From Streptomyces sp. TRM68416 (lineage in GTDB: Bacteria; Actinomycetota; Actinomycetes; Streptomycetales; Streptomycetaceae): a DNA stretch of 64,000 nt. The notes under the pieces are model-generated. The model saw nothing but the letters and a program-made list of their open reading frames with translations, was not told the origin of the DNA and searched no databases. Shown in pieces: positions 8,568-16,940 of the stretch (positions are counted from its first letter, which is position 1; each line of letters begins with the position of its first letter). The position numbers and the translations under genes are program-made. The DNA is taken from the NCBI RefSeq assembly GCF_014596915.1, contig NZ_JACVWU010000014.1:124001-188000 (forward strand). Reading direction: 5' to 3'.

Positions 8568-9542
8568 TTGCTGTTCGACATGCCGCTGGAACGCCTGCGG
8601 GACTACCGGCCGGAGCCCGAGGAGCCCGGCGACTTCGACGCGTTCTGGGAGAAGACCCTCGACGACGCCGCCCGGCACCCGCTGGACGCGGAGTTCGCCC
8701 CGTACGACACGGGACTGGTCACCGTCGACGTCCTCGACGCCACCTTCAACGGCTGGGGCGGCCAGCCGGTGAAGGCGTGGCTGCTGCTGCCCCGGGGCAG
8801 GACCCGCCCGCTGCCCGCCGTCGTGCAGTACATCGGCTACAACGGCGGCCGCGGCCTCCCGTACACCTGGCTGACCTGGAGCGCGCTCGGCTACGCCCAC
8901 CTGGTGATGGACAACCGGGGCCAGGGCGGCGGCGGCAAGAACACCGCCGACACCCCCGACATAGCGCCGGACGGCCACGGCTCCTCGTCCCCCGGCTTCC
9001 TCACCCGGGGTATCGAGGACCCCTCCCGCCACTACTACCGGCGGCTGATCACGGACGCGGTACGGGCCGTCGACGCGGCGAAGGCCCACCCCGACATCGA
9101 CTCCGCCCGGGTCGCGGTGCTCGGCGGCAGCCAGGGCGGCGGCCTAGCCCTGGCCGTAGCCGGACTGCGCGAGGACGTGGCGGCGGCCGTGGCGGACGTG
9201 CCGTTCCTGTGCCACTACCGGCGCGCCTCGCAGATCACCGACGCCGGGCCGTACGCGGAGATCGCCCGCTGGCTGTCGGGGCACCGCTTCGCCGTGGAGC
9301 GCGCGATGCAGACCCTGTCGTACTTCGACGGCGTCAACTTCGCGGCCCGCGCCACCTGCCCGGCCTGGTTCTCGGTGGGCCTGATGGACAAGGTCTGCCC
9401 GTCGTCGACGGTGTTCGCCGCCTACCACCGTTACGCGGGCACCGCTTCGATCGAGGTGTTCCCGTACAACGGCCACGAGGGAGGCGCCGAACACGACCTG
9501 CCACGCAAGCGCGCCGCCCTCGGGGGAGTCCTCGGGAGCTGA
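8568..9542 (+). CDS. Acetylxylan esterase / cephalosporin-C deacetylase family (CE7)
   Basis: A 324-aa alpha/beta hydrolase. I chose TTG 8568 because AAGGAG at 8554-8559 sits 8 nt upstream and the frame then follows the lyase stop by 2 nt; ATG 8580 is an alternative. The triad is readable: Ser188 in GGSQGG, Asp274 in GLMDKVCP and His303 in YNGHEGG. The spacing matches Bacillus CE7 enzymes. The family opening LRDYRPEPEEPGDFDAFW is present. There is no signal peptide, so it probably removes acetyl groups from imported oligosaccharides. It is the last gene of the operon. Confidence 0.9.
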   Translation: MLFDMPLERLRDYRPEPEEPGDFDAFWEKTLDDAARHPLDAEFAPYDTGLVTVDVLDATFNGWGGQPVKAWLLLPRGRTRPLPAVVQYIGYNGGRGLPYTWLTWSALGYAHLVMDNRGQGGGGKNTADTPDIAPDGHGSSSPGFLTRGIEDPSRHYYRRLITDAVRAVDAAKAHPDIDSARVAVLGGSQGGGLALAVAGLREDVAAAVADVPFLCHYRRASQITDAGPYAEIARWLSGHRFAVERAMQTLSYFDGVNFAARATCPAWFSVGLMDKVCPSSTVFAAYHRYAGTASIEVFPYNGHEGGAEHDLPRKRAALGGVLGS

Positions 9543-9617
9543 CCCCCGGCTCCGCCGCCGAGGCGAAAGCACCGGCAGCGGTCAGGCCGGCAGCCCGGTC
9601 TCCGCGTGATGCCGGAT

Positions 9618-9647
9618 TTGCGTACCAGGTTGGGTACTTCAACGGAT
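9618..9647 (+). promoter_or_regulatory. 12-nt-period direct repeat, copy A
   Basis: The half-sites TTGCGTA (9618-9624) and TTGGGTA (9630-9636) are exactly 12 nt apart. They are followed by CTTCAACGGAT. The same arrangement recurs at 12943, 18781 and, on the other strand, 19838. This copy lies 138 nt upstream of the ATG of the truncated gene at 9786. It could be an operator or a promoter element; the protein that binds it is unknown. Confidence 0.6.
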
Positions 9648-9720
9648 CTCTTCGGCATGCGGCGTGTGCGAGGCTCCGTCCGGGGCCACGGAGGAGCGGC
9701 GACACACGCCGTACCCATGC

Positions 9721-9752
9721 GGCTCACCCCCATCAGGCCCCTGGGGTGAGCC
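9721..9752 (+). promoter_or_regulatory. Leader hairpin before the truncated gene at 9786
   Basis: GGCTCACCCC (9721-9730) and its perfect complement GGGGTGAGCC (9743-9752) form a 10-bp stem with a 12-nt loop. It lies in the gap 9543-9785 after the esterase gene and 33 nt before an ATG with a good ribosome site. It may be a terminator of the upstream operon or a structured leader. Confidence 0.45.
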
Positions 9753-9785
9753 CGTTCCCCGTCCCCGCCCCGAAGAGGAGCGACG

Positions 9786-9902
9786 ATGCCCGGTCACGAC
9801 GAGATCAGCAGGTTCTACGGGCTGCCGATCACGCCCCGGATGCCGGAGGCGTCCGGGTATCGGCTGAGGCCTGGTCGACGGCACCTGGAACCGGTGCCGT
9901 GA
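9786..9902 (+). pseudogene. Truncated gene, N-terminal fragment (38 codons)
   Basis: ATG 9786 follows GAAGAGGAG at a proper distance and reads MPGHDEISRFYGLPITPRM and on to about residue 27. The frame then runs into DNA that is coding on the opposite strand and stops at 9902. The strong start signals with an abrupt loss of sense suggest the 5' end of a real gene cut off by rearrangement. The family cannot be recognised from so short a piece. It may have belonged with the + strand fragment at 10345-10717. Confidence 0.45.
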
Positions 9903-10340
9903 CGGAACACCGGTTCCCCCGCCAGCAGCCGGTCGAAGAGTTCGTACCGGTCCAGGCGTGCCTCGCCGTCCCCACCGTCGTCGGTGAAGACCTCGTCCAC
10001 CAGCAGGGCCCGCAGCCGCTCCCGCAGTCCCTCCTGGCCGTCCGACCGTCCCGCGAGGTAGCTGTCGTAGTCGAGGTGGACGTCCGCGTCGACCCGGGCG
10101 CCCGAGGGATCCTCCTCCAGGACCAGCCGCGCCCGGAGGGTACCCGAGGCGGTCGTACGAGGATCGAGACTGACGCAGCAGACGACGTCCGCACGGATGT
10201 CTCCCTCCACCAGCAGGTCTCCGGCGCTGAACACCGCGTGCGCCGTCAGGTCTCCGCCGACGACGATCCGCCCTTCCGAGCCCTGGTCGTACAGACAACC
10301 GCCGACCATGAGCGAGCCGCCGACCACCAGCGGCGCCGCC
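9900..10340 (-). pseudogene. C-terminal fragment of a bactofilin-like beta-solenoid protein
   Basis: Read leftward, this stretch gives about 145 codons: VVGGSLMVGG, IVVGGDLTAHAVFSAGDL, TLRARLVLEED, LRALLVDEVF and ending LFDRLLAGEPVFR. Motif by motif it is homologous to the C-terminal half of the intact protein at 19955-20815, which has LTGSLTVEG, AVGGDVTARGMFTDGE, TIHARLVIEDD, LRELLVDEVF and LFDRLAEDLPVFR. No start codon or N-terminal domain is present: upstream on this strand the frame runs into + strand coding DNA near 10340. Breakpoints are approximate to about 20 nt. Confidence 0.65.
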
Positions 10341-10344
10341 ACAC

Positions 10345-10717
10345 CGAGTGGCTGCTGGGCGAACTGACCGACGTCGAGAACCGCATCGCCGAGCCCGGCT
10401 TCGCGGACGACACCGACCCCGACGAGGCGGCCGACCCGCACCGGCTGCTCGACTACTCGCTCGAAGCCGTCCTCAGCCGCCCTCCGTACAGCGCGGCGGA
10501 CCTGGAGCTGAACTGGGTCGAGGACCAGTCGGACTCCCCGTACTCCTACGGGCTGATCGACGCGGAGGGGCGCTGGCGCATCCCGATGGGGCGACGGTAT
10601 GTCGAGGTCAGGCCGTTCCGCGACGGAGTCGCCGAGGTACGGCTGCCCGCCGGGGACGGGTCGTACGGCGGCCCGTGGGTGCGGATCGACACCGGGGGCG
10701 AGACGGTCGGCCCGTAG
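10345..10717 (+). pseudogene. C-terminal fragment of an unidentified acidic protein
   Basis: From about 10345 the + strand reads EWLLGELTDVENRIAEPGF, then an acidic linker, LLDYSLEAVLSRPPYSAADL, and RWRIPMGRRYVEVRPFRDGVA, before a stop at 10715-10717. Composition and codon use look coding, but no start exists: the upstream sequence belongs to the opposite-strand fragment. The last 45 residues resemble a WG-type repeat (weak inference). It could be the missing tail of the gene that starts at 9786. Confidence 0.5.
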
Positions 10718-10776
10718 CGGAGCGGGCCTCCTCCACGCGGCCGATGCCGACCGTTCCGGCGCGGTCGTGGCCGCTG

Positions 10777-11553
10777 TCACCCGGAGCCGGGCGCCGCTGA
10801 GGGGCCGACGGCGAGCAGCCTGTCGGCGTACGCCTGGTCCAGCTTGTCGTCCGCGGAGAGGCCCAGCGCCCGTGCCGCGGCGGTGAGGTCCCACTCGGTG
10901 ATCCGCTCGGCGGCGTCGACGCGGCCGAACGCGTTGGAACGCTCGAAGTCGACGAGCACCCCGCCGTCGAAGAGGGGCGCCCGGCACGCGTAGTCGTTCC
11001 CGCTGAGGTACAGGGCACCGGTGCACCGGACGGCGTCCAGCGCCAGGATCTCCCCGGACGTCACCCCGTCACGGCACCCGACCTCGGCCGCGGCCACCAT
11101 CGAGTAGTCCCACAGGGAACCGACCAGTGCCCCGGTGACCGTGAGTGTGCCCAGGACGAGGACCATCGCCTGGTCCTCCAGTACCAGGTCCCCCTCCACG
11201 ACCACGTCGCCGGTGGCGACACGGAGGCTGCCCTCGGGGACGGTGATCCGCCCGGCGAGCCGCAGCGCTCCGGGAACGGCGAAGCCTTCGGCCAGCACCC
11301 GCAGGCCCGCCCACCGGTACTGGTCGGCTCCGCCGAGCCAGTCCCACAGCGTGCCCGCGTCCAGACGGCCGGGCGGCCGGGCCATTCTCAGGTCGAGTTC
11401 CTCCACGTCGACGTCGAAGGCGGCGGCGCTCTCGACGAACAGCCGATCCCTCCTCAGCGCCGGACGCACTCGCTCGTACGCCGACTTGATCCGCCGGGCG
11501 TCGAGGGGGAGCCCGTCCTCCGACCAGTGCCCGACATCCGGTGTTCCTGCCAT
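10777..11553 (-). CDS. Bactofilin-like (polymer-forming) beta-solenoid protein, intact
   Basis: A 258-aa protein. An alpha-helical N-terminus (IKSAYERVRPALRRDRLFVE; WDWLGGADQYRW) is followed from about residue 100 by short hydrophobic beta repeats (LRLAGRITVPEGSL, GDVVVEGDLVLEDQ, GTLTVTGALVGS). These resemble PF04519/bactofilin coils, and the same pattern is seen in the products of 19955-25575. There is no signal peptide or membrane segment, so it is cytoplasmic. Its start is 1.4 kb downstream, in transcription order, of a TPR gene on the same strand. Function unknown; it may assemble or act as a scaffold. Confidence 0.6.
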   Translation of the reverse strand: MAGTPDVGHWSEDGLPLDARRIKSAYERVRPALRRDRLFVESAAAFDVDVEELDLRMARPPGRLDAGTLWDWLGGADQYRWAGLRVLAEGFAVPGALRLAGRITVPEGSLRVATGDVVVEGDLVLEDQAMVLVLGTLTVTGALVGSLWDYSMVAAAEVGCRDGVTSGEILALDAVRCTGALYLSGNDYACRAPLFDGGVLVDFERSNAFGRVDAAERITEWDLTAAARALGLSADDKLDQAYADRLLAVGPSAAPGSG

Positions 11554-11603
11554 GTCCCTCCGTTCTTGCGGGCGTGCTGTGGTCGACGGCGGTCAGGCGC
11601 CGC

Positions 11604-11870
11604 TCAGGCCCCCGTCTGTTCCTGTGGCTCCCGGTAGGTCATCCAGAGCCCGTCGAAGATGCGGCGCACGACCCCTTCCTGGTCCGCCGTCAGTTCGACG
11701 TCCTCCTCCTCCAACCGCTCGACAAGCTCCTGCCAGACCACTTCGGCGTCGTCGAAGGGCATGTGGTTGTCGTGTTTCCAGGTGTCGAAGGTCAGATCGA
11801 TGCCTTCGAACCAGCCCTGCTCACCCTCACCGTCGTTCCAAGGGAACGTGGGAAGCTCCACCTTGCTCAC
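11604..11870 (-). CDS. Small acidic hypothetical protein (88 aa)
   Basis: It reads MSKVELPTFPWNDGEGEQGW and onward, with about 30 percent D/E and four Trp, and ends TYREPQEQTGA. The start ATG (11868-11870) is preceded on the minus strand by AGGAATGAGCAGTG, an acceptable ribosome site. I know no family. Its place between the beta-solenoid gene (51 nt downstream) and the TPR gene suggests a co-transcribed accessory or immunity-like protein; that is inference. Confidence 0.6.
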   Translation of the reverse strand: MSKVELPTFPWNDGEGEQGWFEGIDLTFDTWKHDNHMPFDDAEVVWQELVERLEEEDVELTADQEGVVRRIFDGLWMTYREPQEQTGA

Positions 11871-12036
11871 TGCTCATTCCTTTCCCGTTCACACCGCAGC
11901 AGGGGCCGCCCTGCGAGCGCGGCGTCCCGGAGTCTCCCCGAGATGTCCGTGTCACCGTCGAGGAGCCCAGGCCAGGCGACAGGGCTTCGGCCGCGTCCTC
12001 GGCTTCGTCCTGTTCGTCGTAGGTGCTGCCGCACAT
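11827..12036 (-). CDS. Possible small reading frame (69 aa), doubtful
   Basis: It begins MCGSTYDEQDEAEDAAEALS with TAGGAGG about 13 nt upstream and looks coding for its first 20 residues. The rest is low-complexity and overlaps the start of the 88-aa gene by 44 nt. It may be a real short gene, or an old gene whose end was lost by a frameshift. It lies directly after the TPR gene. Confidence 0.25.
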   Translation of the reverse strand: MCGSTYDEQDEAEDAAEALSPGLGSSTVTRTSRGDSGTPRSQGGPCCGVNGKGMSSEQGGASHVPLERR

Positions 12037-12052
12037 GCTCGCTCCACGCCTC

Positions 12053-12832
12053 CTACCAGGGCCACCACCTGGGCCTGGCCAGGCTCTTCAGGGACTCCCG
12101 CGCGCGGTTCACCTGCTCTTGCAGGTAGGCGTGGTCGATTCCGGCGAAGCGGGTGACGACGTAGTTCCATTGGGCGGCCGCCTCGTCGCGCTGCCTCAGT
12201 TCCAGGTAGGCATCGCCGAGACTGGCCGCCGCCCAGGCCACGAACTCCAGAACGCTGGGGCGTGGGTCGTTGCCGACACGGTTCGTCAGGTCGTGCCAGG
12301 TGGCCATGGCCTCCTGGTCCCGGCCCTGCGCCTGGAGGGCGGCGCCGTAGTTGAGAGCCGCCTTGGCCAGTTCCTCGCTGACCACCGTCTCGTCGTCGGA
12401 GAGATCCCACGGCCGGTAGTCGATCCGGCGGGCAAGCTCGGCGAGTGCCTGCATCCGTTCGGCCAGCCGGCTGAGTTTCTTGAAGGCGATGGCCTTGCCG
12501 CCCCAGGCGACTGCCAGGTTGCGGCGGAAGACATCGTCCGGCCATCCCTCGAACATGACGATGGTCTGCTGGTAGCGGGCAAGGGCCCGTTCCAGGGAGC
12601 CCTGGTCCATGCAGATGTGGGCACCCCAGGTCAACGCGTCGCCGACCCTGCAGGCCACCAGCGGATCCCGGCTGTGCCGGAAACGTGCGATCAGATTGTC
12701 GTAGGCGGCCAGCGCCTGCGTCCCCGCCGCCCCGTCACCCTGTAGTTGTAGGGCCTTGCCCGCCTCGAACATGGCGGTGGCGGTGGCGGTGGAGGTGGCG
12801 GTGGCGCGATCATCCCCGTGGACGGTGGTCAT
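12053..12832 (-). CDS. Tetratricopeptide-repeat protein
   Basis: A 259-aa protein from ATG 12832 (MTTVHGDDRATATST), chosen over the longer frame from 12937, which adds non-coding-like residues. After a T/A-rich head come helix pairs typical of TPRs: MFEAGKALQLQGDGAAGTQ, LERALARYQQTIVMFEG, ALNYGAALQAQGRDQEAMAT and LGDAYLELRQRDEAAAQW. There is no export signal. TPRs bind proteins; the partner is unknown. It heads a minus-strand group with the small acidic and bactofilin-like genes. The TPR-like tails of the 20843 and 23242 proteins make a shared role plausible. Confidence 0.7.
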   Translation of the reverse strand: MTTVHGDDRATATSTATATAMFEAGKALQLQGDGAAGTQALAAYDNLIARFRHSRDPLVACRVGDALTWGAHICMDQGSLERALARYQQTIVMFEGWPDDVFRRNLAVAWGGKAIAFKKLSRLAERMQALAELARRIDYRPWDLSDDETVVSEELAKAALNYGAALQAQGRDQEAMATWHDLTNRVGNDPRPSVLEFVAWAAASLGDAYLELRQRDEAAAQWNYVVTRFAGIDHAYLQEQVNRARESLKSLARPRWWPW

Positions 12833-12942
12833 CGGTTTGACTCTTCTTCCCTGTCCCGCTCCGTGTACGTGGGACATGACCCTCGGCACGGTAGCCATAC
12901 TCACCACCGCCCGGCCGTCGTCCGGCGACCTGCCCACGCGGG

Positions 12943-12972
12943 TTCAGTAGCGGATTAGGTAGTTCCACGGAC
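12943..12972 (+). promoter_or_regulatory. 12-nt-period direct repeat, copy B
   Basis: The half-sites TTCAGTA (12943-12949) and TTAGGTA (12955-12961) are 12 nt apart and followed by GTTCCACGGAC. A short stem (GTGGCC/GGCCAC) follows within 20 nt. The copy lies in the 443-nt divergent gap between the TPR gene (-) and the LuxR-type gene (+). I see nothing else clear in that gap. Confidence 0.55.
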
Positions 12973-13275
12973 CGGTGGCCCCTCGGCCACGTCGTTCGCC
13001 TCGCCGGACATGACCCCCGGCATGGCGGCCGCGATCACCGGTACCAGCGGTTCCGACAGAGCGACTGGTCAGTAGTGTGACGCGCTGCGCTCCTGTCAGC
13101 CAGAATGCGGCGTGGTCGGAGAATGCCGAGGTGGAGGTCTGCGGCGGGCTGCGTTGTCGTAGCCGTGTTGTAGAACGCTGATCGACAGAAATCGACAGAA
13201 GCCGATGTCACGCCCGGTGCTCCCGGCCCGGGGCCAGGGCATCCGGCGACAGCGTTCGTTCCGAGGGAGATCGCG

Positions 13276-16242
13276 GTGGTTGAGTCGTACGACGGACTGG
13301 CGGGGCGCGCGGCGACAGTGCCGTTCGTCAGCAGGTCCGCGGAGCTCGGCCGGCTCGAATCGGCCCTGAAGCACATGGGCGCCGGCGGTCCGGCCGTCGT
13401 CGACCTCACCGGCGAGGCGGGCATCGGCAAGAGCCGGCTGCTGGCGGAGTTCACCGCGCTCGCCCGCCGCCGGGGCGCGATCGTGCTGCGCGGCCGGGCC
13501 ACCGAGTACGAGCGGCACGGCCCCTTCCAGCCGTTCGCCGACGCCTTCGCCGACCTCGGCCCACGCGCGCTCAGGACCGTACCGTCGCTGCGGGAGCTGC
13601 CGCCGGTGCTGCGGGGGAGGGGCGAGCCGGAGGGCGAGGCCTGGACCCGGGACCGGTTCGGGCTCTACCGCACCACCGTGGACGTCCTGCGCCGCGTCCG
13701 AGGGACCCGGCTCGTGGTGGTCCTCGACGACCTGCACTGGGCCGACCCCGCCTCCCTGGAACTCGTCGACCACCTCGTACGGCACCCGGTACCGGGCCCG
13801 TTCCTGCTCGTCGTGGCACGCCGCGACCGGCAGGCCCCGGCCGCCCTCACCGCGGCGCTGGCCCGCGGCGCCGACACCGGCGTGGTGCTGCGCGTCGCCC
13901 TCGGCCCGCTGGGCGAGCGGGACTGCGTCGAGGAACTGGCCCACGACCTGCCACGGCGCCGGGCGGCCGAGCTGTACGCGGCGAGCGAGGGCAACCCCCT
14001 GTACTTCCTCGCCCTCCTGCAGTCCCATCGCGGCTCCCGGCGGCTCGGGACACCGCTTCCCGAACCGTCGCGGAGGGCCGCCGCCCACGCCTTCCCGGAC
14101 GGCTTGCCCGCCGGGCTGGGGGCGCTGCTGCTGGACGAGCTGGCGCCGCTGGAACCGCTGGAGCACTACGCCGTGGAAGCCGCCGCCGTCCTCGGCGACC
14201 GCGCCACCGCCGAGCTGATCGCCACCCTCACCGCCTCGCCCGTCGCCGACGTCGTCGAGGCACTGCGCGAGGTGACGCGCCGCGATCTCGTCCGGCCGGA
14301 CCGGGACGGACACCGCCTGGCCCTGCGCCATCCGCTGATCCGGGCACTCGTCCACGAGAACACCGACCCCTGGCGGCGCCAGGAGTTCCACCGGCGCGCG
14401 GCGGCCGCCCTCGCCCGGGCCGGCGCCCCCCTCGCCGAGCAGGCCCACCATGTGGAGCACTCCCTGACCGGATGGGACCCGGACGCCGCCGCCGTCCTGA
14501 CCAGGGCCGCCGAACAGAGCGCCGTGACCGCGCCCGCCACCTCCGCCCACTGGCTCCAGACCGTTCTCCGGATCCTGCCCGACACCCCCGAACACCTCGA
14601 CCGGCGCCGCGAACTGATGCTGGCCCGGGCCGCCGCACTCGGCACCACCGGGGCCCTGCGGGACAGCCGGGACCTCTTCCACCAGGTGATCGACATGCCG
14701 AGCCGGAACACGGAGGACGACGCGCTCCGCATATCCGCGGTCGTGCAGTGCGCCGTCATGGAACGCCAACTCGGGCGCTACGCCGAGGCCGACGCCCTGC
14801 TGCGCCGCGAACTGGACCGACGCCCAGGCCCCTCCCCGGCCCAGCGCATCGCCCTCGTCGTCGAATGGTGCTGCCGCGCCCAGTTCGTCGCCCGCTTCCC
14901 CGACGTACGGGACGAACTCGCCCGGACGCTCGCCGAGGCCCGCGCGCTCGGGGACGGACTCGGCGAGATCGGCGCCCTGACGCTGGCCGCCATGAGCGAG
15001 GCGTACGAGGGCGACACGGCCGAGGCCCGCGACCTCGCCCGTACCGCGTCCGGACTGGCCGACGCCCTCACCGACAGTGACCTCGCCGGGGTGTGCGAGC
15101 CGCTGGTCCGGCTGGGCTGGGCCGAGGTCATGCTCGACGCCTACGCCGACGCCGAACGCCACACCGCCCGGGGCGCGGACATCGCCCGCCGCACCGGACG
15201 CCTCTACATGCTCTCCCAGCTTCTGCTGGGCCAGGCGTACGCCCACTTCCTGACCTGCCGCATCACCTCGGCGCTGGAACTGGCCGACGAGGCCGCGACC
15301 ATCGCCCGCGCCCTGGGCAGCGGCGAACTCCTCGGCTTCACACTCGCGGTCCGGGCCCTGTTCCTGGGGCAGGCCTGCCCGCCGGGCGACCCGGAGGTCC
15401 TGGCCGCCGCCGAGGAGGCCGCGGGGGCGGTGGAGGGCGCCGCCGAGAGCTGGTGGTCCACCCTGTCCCGGTCCCTGCTCGCCTTCGCCGCGCTGAGCGC
15501 CGGCGACCCGCACCGCGCCCGGGACGTCCTGCTGGACGCGGGCGGCGGCAGGGACCTGCACCGGCTCCAGCCCTCACTGCTGCCCGAGTTCCTGGAACTG
15601 CTCGTCGCCACCTCCCTGGCCGTCGGCGAGACGGCGGACGCCGAACAGGCCGCCGAGCGCGCCCTGAAGGAGGCCGAGCGCATCGACCTGCCCACCCGCC
15701 GGGCGGCGGCCCTGCGCGCCCTGGGCCGGGTGGAGGCCCACCGGGGGGATGCGGCCGCCGCGGCACGCGCCTTCGCCGAAGCGGCCCGGGAAAGCGCGCG
15801 CTCCGGCGCCACCCTGCGCGAAGTGCAGAGCCTGCTGCTCGCCGCCCCCTTCGCACGGGCCGCGGGTGACGGCCCGCGCGCGGCGGAGATGTGGCGGCGG
15901 GCCCGCCGTCTGGCCGCCGAGGGCGGGGCGGTGCTGCTGGTCGCGCTGGCCGACCGGCAGCACCCGGAGGTCCTGGGCGAGTCGGCGGGCCCGGGGGAGG
16001 AGGCGTCCGGCCCGGCCGTCGTACTGGCCCAGCTCACCGCGCGGGAGCGGGAGATAGCGGAACTGGTCGCCGAGGGCCTCACCAACCATGCCGTCGCCTC
16101 CCGGCTCTGCCTCAGCCCGCGCACGGTCGAGAGCCATGTCGCCCGTGTCTACCGCAAGACGGGCGTCCCGTCCCGCGCCGCCCTGGCCACGCTGATGGCC
16201 CGCCAGGCGGAAGCGGGGCGCGAGGCGCCGCCGCCTCCGTGA
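13276..16242 (+). CDS. LAL-type LuxR-family transcriptional regulator with AAA/NACHT-like ATPase
   Basis: A 988-aa protein from GTG 13276, with GAGGGAG about 7 nt upstream. An N-terminal ATPase has Walker A GEAGIGKS (residues about 46-53) and Walker B LVVVLDDLHWADP. A long TPR-like helical middle follows. The C-terminal LuxR helix-turn-helix reads LTAREREIAELVAEGLTNHA, then LSPRTVESHVARVYRKTG. Length and order match the MalT/LAL family of large ATP-binding activators common in Streptomyces. The target is unknown; divergent orientation makes the TPR-solenoid group to its left one candidate. Confidence 0.9.
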   Translation: MVESYDGLAGRAATVPFVSRSAELGRLESALKHMGAGGPAVVDLTGEAGIGKSRLLAEFTALARRRGAIVLRGRATEYERHGPFQPFADAFADLGPRALRTVPSLRELPPVLRGRGEPEGEAWTRDRFGLYRTTVDVLRRVRGTRLVVVLDDLHWADPASLELVDHLVRHPVPGPFLLVVARRDRQAPAALTAALARGADTGVVLRVALGPLGERDCVEELAHDLPRRRAAELYAASEGNPLYFLALLQSHRGSRRLGTPLPEPSRRAAAHAFPDGLPAGLGALLLDELAPLEPLEHYAVEAAAVLGDRATAELIATLTASPVADVVEALREVTRRDLVRPDRDGHRLALRHPLIRALVHENTDPWRRQEFHRRAAAALARAGAPLAEQAHHVEHSLTGWDPDAAAVLTRAAEQSAVTAPATSAHWLQTVLRILPDTPEHLDRRRELMLARAAALGTTGALRDSRDLFHQVIDMPSRNTEDDALRISAVVQCAVMERQLGRYAEADALLRRELDRRPGPSPAQRIALVVEWCCRAQFVARFPDVRDELARTLAEARALGDGLGEIGALTLAAMSEAYEGDTAEARDLARTASGLADALTDSDLAGVCEPLVRLGWAEVMLDAYADAERHTARGADIARRTGRLYMLSQLLLGQAYAHFLTCRITSALELADEAATIARALGSGELLGFTLAVRALFLGQACPPGDPEVLAAAEEAAGAVEGAAESWWSTLSRSLLAFAALSAGDPHRARDVLLDAGGGRDLHRLQPSLLPEFLELLVATSLAVGETADAEQAAERALKEAERIDLPTRRAAALRALGRVEAHRGDAAAAARAFAEAARESARSGATLREVQSLLLAAPFARAAGDGPRAAEMWRRARRLAAEGGAVLLVALADRQHPEVLGESAGPGEEASGPAVVLAQLTAREREIAELVAEGLTNHAVASRLCLSPRTVESHVARVYRKTGVPSRAALATLMARQAEAGREAPPPP

Positions 16243-16490
16243 CGGGCCTCCTGGAACTCGCCCCGCCCGCACGCGAACATCCCGACCGCGCCGCAGCACG
16301 CGTCGGGTTTCTATGACGACCCCGGGGCGCTGCGTCCCCGGATGACGGTCCGCGTCCATCGGGTCTCCGCGGGAGACAGCCTTGTCACAAAGGGCCGGGG
16401 CATGATCGTCATGGTGGACGACGGACTTCCGCCCCCGTTGGCCGGCCGACTCCCGGCGTGCCGCCGCTCGCCGCACCGCGCGGGCGTGGA

Positions 16491-16940
16491 TCAGTCCTCC
16501 CAGCGCCGCCGGTAGCGCGGAGGGCGGCGCGGCGGTTCCACGGACAGCACCGGCTCGTCGGCCGGCTCGTCCGTGCACCCGCCCGGCGAGGTCGGTGACG
16601 CGTACCGCGCCCAGCGCAGGGCGTGCCGCACGCCGAGCACGTACGACTCCGTCCAGCGTCCGCCGGCGGGGTACATCGGCGGTGCCCCGGGCCGGTCGCG
16701 GACGATGCCGTGGGCCAGCAGCTCCTCCTCCGCCGCCGTCCGCGGTGTCGCCGGGGCGGCGGCCGGGCCGCTGAGCGGAGCGGGGCCCCGGCCGAGCAGC
16801 CAGTCGTAGGCGTCGATCGCGCCCTGCTCGAAGTCGGTGCGTGAAGCGGCGCGGTAGGACTCACACCGGGTGCGGTCGGCCGTGATCTGCTCGGCTGGAC
16901 GCAACAGGCGTCGGCCGTCGGGGCGTTGGGAGGAGATCAT
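16491..16940 (-). CDS. Hypothetical protein partnering the adjacent kinase (149 aa)
   Basis: It starts at ATG 16940, sharing one base with the kinase stop (TGATG), and reads MISSQRPDGRRLLRPAEQIT, CESYRAASRTDFEQGAIDAYDW and AAEEELLAHGIVRDRP. It ends in an R/P-rich tail. There are no membrane segments or known domain. Coupled translation with the kinase gene suggests they act together, perhaps as a substrate or regulator. Functional call is inference. Confidence 0.65.
   Translation of the reverse strand: MISSQRPDGRRLLRPAEQITADRTRCESYRAASRTDFEQGAIDAYDWLLGRGPAPLSGPAAAPATPRTAAEEELLAHGIVRDRPGAPPMYPAGGRWTESYVLGVRHALRWARYASPTSPGGCTDEPADEPVLSVEPPRRPPRYRRRWED

Noticed and set aside
13096..15561. 821-codon minus-strand frame opposite the LAL regulator
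   Set aside because: The + strand carries Walker and LuxR motifs; the minus frame has none and begins in non-coding DNA.
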